Assembly (NCBI GenBank): GCA_002633025.1
Contig: NMRB01002138.1
Span: forward strand, 1 to 64,000
Direction: 5' to 3'
Origin: Notospermus geniculatus
Taxonomy: Eukaryota; Nemertea; Pilidiophora; Heteronemertea; Lineidae
DNA length: 64,000 nt
Part shown: positions 56,632-64,000 of the stretch, one piece after another
Layout: every line of letters begins with the position of its first letter
Position numbering within the stretch: the first letter of the stretch is position 1
The notes under the pieces: generated by a model
Seen by the model: only the letters and a program-made list of their open reading frames with translations
Told to the model about the DNA's origin: nothing
Databases searched by the model: none
Translations under genes and position numbers: made by a program

Positions 56632-56869
56632 AGTCTGACTCAACCTAGAGGGAACAGAAAGGAATTTGAGTTATGCGAGTTATGGGAAATGTGACATGAA
56701 CTGTTGTTTCTGAATAGACCCAAATAATCCAAGTGGAGAGCGTCTCTAATAGCCATTGAATGCAGAGTGTTCTAAACCACAAGGCCTTGCATTTCACTTG
56801 TGGTCAATGAATGGTCTATTTCGCATTCCAAACATTCATTTCATGTTCCCTCTAGGTTGAGTCAGACTA
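56632..56869. mobile_element. MITE with AGTCTGACTCAACCTAGAGG ends
   Basis: Inverted ends AGTCTGACTCAACCTAGAGG / CCTCTAGGTTGAGTCAGACT with TA at the borders, about 238 bp. Adjacent to the next MITE. Confidence 0.8.
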
Positions 56870-56870
56870 T

Positions 56871-57112
56871 AGCCGTGGTTACACTACATAGAAATACCCG
56901 GTTTTTTGACACCCGGGTCTCGCCCGGCTCTGAAAAATCCCTCCTGAGGCCCGGTGCCCGTCAACACTACTCAAATTTTGTGACGGGGACCTAAATTAAG
57001 CCTTCCAAAACCCGTTCGAGCTCGGAGGGGATTATTACGCCGCGTTTTTAACAGGTGTGGACAGAAAAAACCCGGGTTCGACACGGGTTTTTTATGTAGT
57101 GTAACAAGGGCT
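56871..57112. mobile_element. MITE, AGCCGTGGTTACACTACAT family
   Basis: 242 bp, ends AGCCGTGGTTACACTACAT / ATGTAGTGTAACAAGGGCT, flanked by TAT. With 9877-10252 (ATA) and 11230-11677 (TAT) it shows the family uses a 3-bp duplication. Confidence 0.85.
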
Positions 57113-57483
57113 TATATATGGATACTATCCGTCGTACTTATCGGTATAGGTTCAGAATTACAGTGCATACCTCCATCACGAATTATTAGAATGTGTAATT
57201 GTCTTGGCTTCGGGCTCTCTGAAAGGGTGTGGACGACTGGCTCGACACAAGTCGCTCTCATATACCGGTGTAAAAAATCTAATGTACCCCGATATGTGAT
57301 GTTCCCCAACAATACATTTAGGATTAAGCGGCACCATTGAATTGGACACTAGAGAGACCAAGACCCTTAATCCTGCACCAAACAATGCATGGGGACATGA
57401 AAAGGGTGGGGGCATTAGATTTTATCACACCTGTAACGTTTTTGTGGTGGAAGACTATATTTGGCAGAAATGGACCTTGTGGT

Positions 57484-58490
57484 TCACAGTGGCTTGTGAT
57501 TCTGGGTGAGATAGGTTTTCTGATCGGGTCCAGGCACACAGAGTTAGGCCTTCGGCCAAAACAACATACATTGTATAAGTATAAAGTACCGGAAGTGTTG
57601 CCACTCAACACAGCTGAAAAAATACAACAATCAGACATCACTCGCTTCAGACGCCCTGACAGCCAAAATATCCAATAGACCACTTGCGCAAGTCGGCCAT
57701 TACAGCCAGAAGGTGTCAACAAACCTTGGGCCTAGTGCATTGTGCCGACGGTAAGCACAGGAGCCAACTGTACAAATCCATTAGGCCCCCTAGGGCGAGG
57801 TAAATGTTGACACCCTGGGCTGATAAGCGCAAGGGGTCTATATTCCGCCATGAAACTTTGCACAACGAACCTTGAGAACCGTATTCACTGTTACGATATC
57901 CAATTTTCCAGTTTAAACGATTGCTTCCACTCGATTTCGACGACTTTAATCGGCGAATTTTCCCAAACTTAATAAATTCCGCCATCCGTACTCTGACCAA
58001 ACAATGTCGCCAATGCGCATGCCCACAACCCCGGCACTGCAGCCAAACCATGTGCGTTTGTTTATATTTATCGGAGTAACCAATCAAATTGCGTTGCAGC
58101 TGGTCATCGGACATGCGCATTGGCGACATTGTTTTGTCAGAGTACGGATGGCGGAATTTATGAAGTTTGGGAAAATTCGCCGATTACAGTCGTCGAAATC
58201 GAGTGGAAGCAATCGTTTAAACTGGAAAATTGGATATCGTAACAGTGAATACGGTTCTCAAGGTTCGTTGTGCAAAGTTTCATGGCGGAATATTGGATAT
58301 TTTGGCTGTCAGGGCGTCTGAAGCGAGTGATGTCTGATTGTTGTATTTTTTCAGCTGTGTTGAGTGGCAACACTTCCCGTACTTTATACTTATACAATGT
58401 ATGTTGTTTAGGCCGAAGGCCTAACTCTGTGTGCCTGGACCCGATCAGAAAACCTATCTCACCCAGAATCACAAGCCACTGTGTGTGGTT
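57484..58490. mobile_element. Fold-back element, 1 kb, with nested MITE
   Basis: CAGTGGCTTGTGATTCTGGG at the left returns inverted at 58462-58484. The arms stay mirrored through the AGTTAGGCCTTCGG and TTTAAACGATTGCTTCCACT words for about 450 bp. A smaller element with GACCACTTGCGCAA / GCGCAAGGGGTC ends (about 57677-57840) interrupts the left arm. It ends about 50 bp before the exon at 58539. Confidence 0.85.
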
Positions 58491-58538
58491 ACTTCTGAAG
58501 ACGAATTTGAAATTACCGTGGCCTTCCTTCCTCTTTAG

Positions 58539-58675
58539 GTTATATATGCAAGAAATGTCGGCTCCCAGCTTTCTGCCTTTGGATTCTCAGTATCTGGAGG
58601 AATGGATTTGGACACGAATGAGTACCCGGATGTTGTGGTGGGAGCTTATGCATCTGACAAGGCAGTCGTTCTCAG
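58539..58675 (+). CDS. Integrin alpha exon: blade 7
   Basis: 137 bp between TTCCTCTTTAG and GTAGGC. It encodes VIYARNVGSQLSAFGFSVSG, then GMDLDTNEYPDVVVGAYASD, then KAVVLRS. It carries the last FG-GAP (FGFSVSG) and a DLDTNEYPD calcium-type loop. Phase 0 in, phase 2 out. Confidence 0.94.
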
Positions 58676-58908
58676 GTAGGCCTATACAGTGTACAGCAGT
58701 GTATATAGTAGCATGAAGTCTTGTGGATCAGAATTTTCTACACCTTCAAGTATCATTCATGGGCATGAGCATAGGTAGGCCTATTTAATTACATACACAT
58801 GGGCACATCCTATTCAGTTTCCTCCACGTGAAAGCACGTACCGACACAAAATGAGCTGGGTGTTTGCGTGATGGCCTTAATTTAGAAACCCGTATGCTCT
58901 TCTTCCAG

Positions 58909-59019
58909 GTCCCGTCCAATCATTAAACTCCAGCCGACCATACAAATAATTCCGGGTGTCATCAACTTCCTTGATACAAATGCCACCTGCCGATTATGGA
59001 ACAGAACGAAAGCCACTTG
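58909..59019 (+). CDS. Integrin alpha exon: propeller end and thigh start
   Basis: 111 bp between CTTCTTCCAG and GTAAGT. It encodes SRPIIKLQPTIQIIPGVINF then TNATCRLWNRTKAT. RSRPII marks the last propeller strand leading into the thigh Ig-like domain. NAT and NRT are candidate N-glycosylation sites. Confidence 0.93.
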
Positions 59020-59849
59020 GTAAGTATCATTCCTTTTCTAGGCAGCCTGATGCAAGTCTTTTGTTACACTCGTCCCCAGTGGCCTGGAGCTCAATACTAG
59101 TTATACGCTCTCAACCACTGGCACAGATGGGGCCTAACCATGTTTCTGAACACTAGATGGCGCCAAATGTCATCAGCGACCAGTATTTCACGCAACTAGG
59201 GGAAAACATGAGACATTTTCTTATTGGCCACTTTCGTCACGTGACACTTATCGTGGCATACGGATATGACGGATGTATATTCCGGACTTTTCGTGTTATT
59301 TTGCACCACTTTTTGGAATACCTTCACTGCGAAAGAAAACGTTAACATAGGCCTACTCAATGTCACATACGACCCAATGCAGGACACATACAGCGGTGTA
59401 AGTACTTCGCCTTCAGCATTCTTGGATTGCCGTGATTGCGTCCATAGAAACAACACCGCCTAAGCTTGTTTGGAAGCTGATCGGTCATTGGCTGGTTGTT
59501 CGCGCGCTTTCGTCAACAACTGGTAGTGACATCTAGTGTTCAGAAATGGACTTTGGCACCAACTTATCTCCTTCGTTCTCTACTTACCCTATGGATTACT
59601 TATGGACTACTCTCGCTCCCATTAATTCCCGTCGAACCAGAAAAAACGTCAGCCCACGTGACATCAACCACCAATCAGATATGCCCGTCACGGCTAGACA
59701 GCCCTCTACTCGTCCATTTTACTTTCGACGGCGAAGCGGTGCACACCTCTCCGCCGCCTCCCAGCAAAGCTGTGTTTAGTTTTGTGTTCTTTGGTTTCTC
59801 GTCGACGTGGCCGTCTGTGGTGTGTTTATTGGTGGTATTTCTCACAGGT

Positions 59850-61502
59850 ATGGCCGAAATTCCCGAATTTCAGGGTGAGGAGGTCGTTATTACGACGCAA
59901 GGCAGCGAGTTGGTCGCTGGCCAGGAGGAGCAGTTGCTCAACCAGGGAGATTTCTCCCGTGGTGGTGGTCTCGGCCGGGATGCCCCGCGTCGAGTGGTTG
60001 TCCGTCGTGCTGCCGACGGGATTGATACTATCCTCTCGCATGCTGCGGATGAGGCTGTCCCCTCGCGACCAGGGTTGTCGAGGGAGGAGGTTGCGTCCAT
60101 GTTGGACAAGCGGTTTGAGAGTTTGGAGCGTCTGCTTCTGTCTTCTCAGCAAAGGCCGCAGGTGTCGGGTGCGCATGCGCAGCCGGATGTTGGCCGGGGG
60201 AGGTCCTCATGGCCCACTGTTGATGAGCGCGAGGTCATATCTCGCCGGTCTAGGCCTTTAGCCGCGACGGGGGTATCTCCGTTTTCGCAGGATGTGCTGT
60301 GTCTGGATAGGCCAGAGGATATGGGGAGTTTAGCTGGCTCCCCGGTTAGGCCCGCAGGTCGTGTTGACCAAGGTGCGTGTGGTGGTGATGTAGGCCTACG
60401 TCGGGACATGCATGCTACTGCCACTGCTGCTGTAGGCTTAGGACTAGGTGGTCGTGAGTCGGACGCCCGGTCGTGGCGTCGTCGCGAGGAAAGGTTTCAT
60501 CGCGGTAGGCCTGGTGAGTCTGTTGAGCAGAGTGTTTGCGATCGTGACGATGCAGGTAGTGTGGCGTCTGATCGGTCTGGGCATAGTCGGATTTCTGACC
60601 AGGCTATGAGTGTGGTCAGTGAGGCAAAACAGGATGATGAGTCGGTGCCGGATTCCTGGTATGACTTGATTGCTAGGACTAGAGAGGTTTTGAAATTACC
60701 TGAAGTGCAGGATGATTCCATGAACTTCGATCAGTCTATATTGGTGGGTCAGTTTGATACGGTGCTTCCGCCTACTAGGAAGGGGGCGGTATTGCCCCCT
60801 GACGCGCTGGTTAAGGCCAGTTGGGCCTCGGTTAATAAGGCCCCTCTGTCAACATCCTCGGCTTCTGCTTCTGGGTCTTCTAAGGGTTTTAAGATCCAGG
60901 CCTTTAAGAAAAGGCATAAGCAGCAGTACAGGTGGGCGGAGGAAGATTTCCTTCGTTACGGAAAGCCGCAGGAGGTGGATGGCGCGGTTACGACTTATAT
61001 TAATACTGGCCAGGCTAAGGGTAAGCAGGGCCAGTTTTTTCCGCGTAAGCTTTTCCCGCTGGCGGACATGTTGAGCCGGAGGTACAAGGTGTTCCACACG
61101 GAGTGGACGCTAAACTCCAGGGTCCTGGCTCGAGTGTTCCGGGAGTGGGGCACGCCTCAGGTGGATCTCTTCGCGACAGCGTTAAATCACCAGCTGCCGG
61201 TGTATCTGTCGCCGGTCCCGGATCCGGGTGCAGCGGCGGTGGATGCCAGGTCATGGGACTGGGACGGGAGGTACCTGTATGCGTTCCCCCCAATCTCCCT
61301 GATCGCCAGATTGCTGCAACGTTTTCAGAATGCGAAGGGAGCACAAATGATTCTGATTGCTCCTTTGTGGCCCCAGAGTCCTTNGGAGGGGGGGGGGGGG
61401 CCGTGGGTGTTGCCGAAGGTATGGAACCTGCTGAAGCAGCCTCACAGCGGCAGCCACCACCTCGACTTAGAGGGGCTCAATCTGGCTGCGTGGAGGTTGT
61501 GA
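59850..61502 (+). pseudogene. DIRS gag fused to the end of RNase H (reverse transcriptase deleted)
   Basis: From the ATG at 59850 (MAEIPEFQGEEVVITTQGSE) the frame reads a gag-like, Ser/Arg/Asp-rich protein. Around 61050 it passes without a break into LSRRYKVFHTEWTLNSRVLA, WGTPQVDLFATALNHQLPVY and YAFPPISLIARLLQRF, the conserved end of the DIRS reverse transcriptase-RNase H. The whole polymerase is missing, so an in-frame deletion joined the two. An N with a G run at 61384-61398 makes the last part uncertain. The frame is open upstream to 59496, but that part is terminal-repeat sequence. Confidence 0.85.
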
Positions 61503-62528
61503 TGGCAAGGATGATGGGGCAGGGGCTGTCAGAGGAGGCCGCCACGAGGGTAGCGACGGCCTGCAGAGCATCCACTACTCGATCATATGATTACATGTTG
61601 TGTGTGTTCTACAATTGGGCACACAGTAAGAGCATTGTGCCAGGGAGAGCTTCCCTGCCGCAGGTCGCGGAATTTTTTGAGTTTTTATTTTCTGTCAAGA
61701 ATCTATCAGCCCGTTCGATTCGTACGTACCGTAGTGCTATTGCTAAGATTCACCCAGGTTGGGGTGGGATAACCGTTGGGAAATCCAAGGTGTTATCAGA
61801 TATGATTAAGTCTTTTTTCATTACGAGACCTCCAGGGAGGAAGTTGGTTCCTAGTTGGAATCTTCAGCTGGTACCGTACTCAATAGGCTTTGTCAGGAGC
61901 CGTTTGAGCCTTTGGTTAAGGCTGAGCTCAAGTTTTTGTCGTTGAAAACTGTTTTTCTTGTAGCAGTGGCTTCAGGTAGGCGAGTGTCGTGCTTGCAGGC
62001 CCTCTCGATGGCAGAGGGTCATATTCGCCAGAATCAGTCCGGGACTACGCTGATACCGGCTCCGGGTTTTCTCGCCAAGAACGATTCGGTGAATTATATG
62101 GCGAAATCGATTTATTTGACCAAGATGTCTAGAGTATCTTCAGTTCCGGAGGACCGTTTGTTGTGCCCGTGTAGGGCCCTTAAGGTTTATTTAGATCGTT
62201 CCTCTCAGGTTAGGGGAGCGAGCAGAGGCTGTTTGTGATCTATGCTAAGGGTCAGCATAGGGCGGCCTCTAAGGACACATTGGCTAGGTGGATTGTGGAG
62301 ACGATCCGTATGGCTTATGAGAGAGCGTCCGAGCAGGACCTCTTGAGGGCGAGTGCTCATGACACAAGGTCGATTTCAACGTCTTGGGCCTTGTTTAAGG
62401 GGGTGCCCGTGCAGGACATTTTGGAGTCAGCTTCATGGAAGGCTGAGTCTACCTTTACGTCTTATTATGTTAGAGATCTGGCTGCCAGGGCAGATTTCTC
62501 TAGGGCCGTGATTTCGGCCTCTCAGTAG
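61502..62528 (+). pseudogene. DIRS tyrosine recombinase, two frameshifts
   Basis: Starts MARMMGQGLSEEAATRVATA and runs through a core-binding-like region (RASTTRSYDYMLCVFYNWAH, FFEFLFSVKNLSARSIRTYR). Near 61870 the frame shifts to RLCQEPFEPLVKAELKFLSL, then SGRRVSCLQALS with the first catalytic Arg. Near 62225 it shifts again to IYAKGQHRAASKDTLARWIV. The second box HDTR is at 62358-62369, followed by ASWKAESTFTSYYVRDL with the nucleophile Tyr, and a stop at 62528. It integrates the circular DNA copy. Two shifts make this copy inactive unless they are sequencing errors. Confidence 0.9.
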
Positions 62529-62576
62529 GGGGTACACTTGCTACAACCCCACCGCCTGGGCTATGATTCTGTCATT

Positions 62577-62672
62577 GTCCATAAGTAATCCATAGGGTAA
62601 GTAGAGAACGAAGGAGCTTAAAATTTTCTGTGGGAAAAATTTATCTCCGAGTTCGAATACTTACCCTATGGA
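62577..62672. repeat. DIRS internal complementary region
   Basis: The first half (GTCCATAAGTAATCCATAGG through AACGAAGGAG) is the complement of the left tip; the second half (AAAATTTTCTGTGGGAAAAA through CCTATGGA) is the complement of the right tip. It serves as template for completing the ends during circle formation. Confidence 0.92.
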
Positions 62673-63170
62673 TGGCCCGCCCTCCTCCCCTCTGTTGTTA
62701 GGGAGGGGCGAGGCTGTGCTCTCGCCGTCTCAAGTAAATGGACGAGTAGAGGGCTGTCTAGCCGTGACGGGCATCTGATTGGTGGTTGATGTCACGTGGG
62801 CTGACGTTTTTTCTGGTTCGACGGGAATTAATGGGAGCGAGAGTAGTCCATAAGTAATCCATAGGGTAAGTATTCGAACTCGGAGATAAATTTTTCCCAC
62901 AGAAAATTTTATTCCAGTGGTTGAGGGAGACAGCTTCAAGCGAAGGCCGATACCACTGAATTATTGAGTGTAGTCTTTTGTTGGCGAAATCAGTAATCTA
63001 TCAATGACTGATTCATGTTTCTGTGGTCAAACATGGCAGGTTCCCTAACACGTTGGTAGTGACACCTATGTAGTTTGGCGAAACGTAGGCCTATAGGTGA
63101 CGTAGATTCGTTAAGAAACATATGTAGCATGTATGAAGTGTGTTTCGAATGTATATTTCGTCTTTTTCAG

Positions 63171-63226
63171 TGTTACTCTGCAGACTTGCGTGAATTACAC
63201 AGGAGCTGGTGTCCCATCATTCATCA
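63171..63226 (+). CDS. Integrin alpha exon: thigh domain
   Basis: 56 bp between TTTTTCAG and GTACGT. It completes the split cysteine codon from 59019 (ATC) and encodes VTLQTCVNYTGAGVPSFI, matching the family's C.....C.....G..P pattern. The intron before it contains the nested MITE-DIRS insertion. A MITE begins 10 bp after its donor. Confidence 0.9.
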
Positions 63227-63236
63227 GTACGTGCTC

Positions 63237-63403
63237 TAAAGGGCGGCGCACACGAGCGACAATTTTGACCGATTTGTCGGCCGACTTGGCTTCCGACCGC
63301 CAAAGCGACAAGATTTGGCGCTTCTGATTGGCTGATGCCTAGTCGCACCACCAGTCTCGTCGGCGGTCGCCCAGATTTAGTCGCTCGTGTGCGCCGCCCT
63401 TTA
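63237..63403. mobile_element. MITE with TAAAGGGCGGCGCACACGAG ends
   Basis: Inverted ends TAAAGGGCGGCGCACACGAG / CTCGTGTGCGCCGCCCTTTA with mirrored GCGAC/GTCGC and CGGTCG words inside. Starts 10 bp after the exon end at 63226. Confidence 0.85.
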
Positions 63404-63688
63404 GCCATCAACATCTTAATCAAGTGGTTTTCTTGGCCAGTGATTTTTGGCATTTATGACAAGCGGTATTTCACTATACGTGACGGATTTTCTGTAATTT
63501 CATCACAAAAAAGTGTAGGAGACAATAAAAAGTTCCCTGGAGCAATTCTATGCAGCTGAAAAGATACACGTGAATTCAATACATGTACATGCAGGCCTAT
63601 GTTTATTATTTTGTTTGTGCATCGAATTTTGACTTTTTTATGGAGCACAAAATCGAATTCAATCACGGCACGAAAATTTTGATTTCAG

Positions 63689-63837
63689 ATATCAAACTAG
63701 ATTTGGAAATGGACACAATGGCTGATGTAAAAAGGGCTTTCTTCCACGGTCGAAAGGAGGGCCAAATGAAGGATGGCAGGTCAATAAGGCTGAAACAGGG
63801 TCAGACATGGTGCTGGACGCCACAGATGTATGTCAGG
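63689..63837 (+). CDS. Integrin alpha exon: thigh domain, continued
   Basis: 149 bp between TTTGATTTCAG and GTAAGG, phase 1 in, phase 0 out. It encodes IKLDLEMDTMADVKRAFFHG, then a basic stretch to QTWCWTPQMYVR, matching the thigh-domain strand order (F.VELxxD...RAxF, then a cysteine). The gene continues past the window. Confidence 0.9.
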
Positions 63838-64000
63838 GTAAGGAATCGAAAAAAATCTGAATAGCTATCCCGTTTTCTTGGAGAACTTTTAAGACTAAAA
63901 TCTCAGGCATAAAAAAAGTTGTAGTAGATGTAGTTCGTTGTCGTTTCCCTGTTGCAAAAAGACAGAAATGTTTAATTTAAAATTTGCCATATTTTCAGAA

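Larger units (their letters stand above)
59568..62911 (+). mobile_element. DIRS-type tyrosine-recombinase retrotransposon
   Basis: Inverted terminal repeats (59568-59722; 62737-62911) share ACTTACCCTATGGATTACTT through CTACTCGTCCATTT, but have different outer tips. An internal complementary region (62577-62672) contains the complement of both tips joined, the hallmark of DIRS elements, which replicate through a circle and insert without target duplication. The empty copy at 32046-32600 confirms insertion between GGCACCAA and CAGTGGTTGAGG with no duplication. Confidence 0.93.
59065..62972 (+). mobile_element. MULE-like MITE, 9-bp target duplication, hosting a DIRS element
   Basis: Ends TACACTC / GAGTGTA, flanked by GTCTTTTGT (59056-59064, 62973-62981). 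Without the nested DIRS piece it matches the 555-bp element at 32046-32600 read backwards. Inserted in the integrin intron between 59019 and 63171. Confidence 0.88.
17374..63837 (+). other. Integrin alpha subunit gene (partial; 12 internal exons placed)
   Basis: Composite entry. The exons read in order as the propeller (FG-GAP repeats, three calcium loops) and early thigh domain of an integrin alpha chain. This is a single-pass membrane receptor that pairs with a beta chain to bind extracellular matrix and link it to the cytoskeleton. The order [42 protein letters not shown], GYPDxxVGA-like, RSRPI matches the alphaV/5/8/IIb-type family without an I domain. Every junction is GT-AG and phase-consistent except 30422 to 53374, where one small exon is missing. 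The signal-peptide exon lies upstream and was not found in this window. The rest of the thigh, calf, transmembrane and tail exons lie beyond 64000. Confidence 0.93.

Noticed and set aside
59496-59849. Upstream start of the DIRS gag frame at 59496
   Set aside because: This part crosses the MITE-DIRS junction and the terminal repeat, so it is an accidental extension; the ATG at 59850 is preferred.

Overview
This is intron-rich, repeat-dense metazoan genomic DNA with two assembly gaps (18192-18567, 52144-52198). It fits a marine deuterostome invertebrate. The frequent TAGGCCTA-type words, the DIRS and Penelope retroelements, and an integrin alpha subunit of the type without an I domain make an echinoderm my first guess. 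A hemichordate or lancelet is not excluded.

Layout: (1) 1-16920 holds two copies of one non-coding block, at 1-5721 and 8938-16920. They differ by at least nine clean transposon insertions, so each copy often shows the empty site for an insertion in the other. The pair may be a tandem duplication or two alleles assembled in a row. (2) From 17374 to past the right edge runs one real host gene on the + strand: an integrin alpha subunit. I place 12 internal exons covering the seven-bladed FG-GAP propeller and the start of the thigh domain. All but one junction agree in splice phase. The first exon (signal peptide) and everything after the early thigh domain are not in the window. One small exon between 30422 and 53374 should exist but was not found.

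(3) The introns are almost entirely mobile DNA. They hold Penelope-like elements (12246-13364 in the duplicated block, 18568-18876, 49237-49620, 51346-53362, plus tiny snap-back derivatives at 31696-31895 and 36263-36536) whose terminal units carry hammerhead-ribozyme-like folds. They also hold a PIF/Harbinger transposon (41015-44742) with transposase and a broken Myb-like ORF. A DIRS tyrosine-recombinase retrotransposon (59568-62911) is nested in a MITE with 9-bp target duplications; an empty copy of that MITE lies at 32046-32600. There is also a pogo-like element, many MITE families and large fold-back elements, a 55-bp minisatellite and a 146-bp tandem array.

No bacterial-type operon, CRISPR array or rRNA is present. 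The host gene and the mobile elements do not form one functional system. The interest lies in the ribozyme-bearing snap-back retroelements, the nested insertions with readable empty sites, and elements inserted within 10-40 bp of integrin splice sites.
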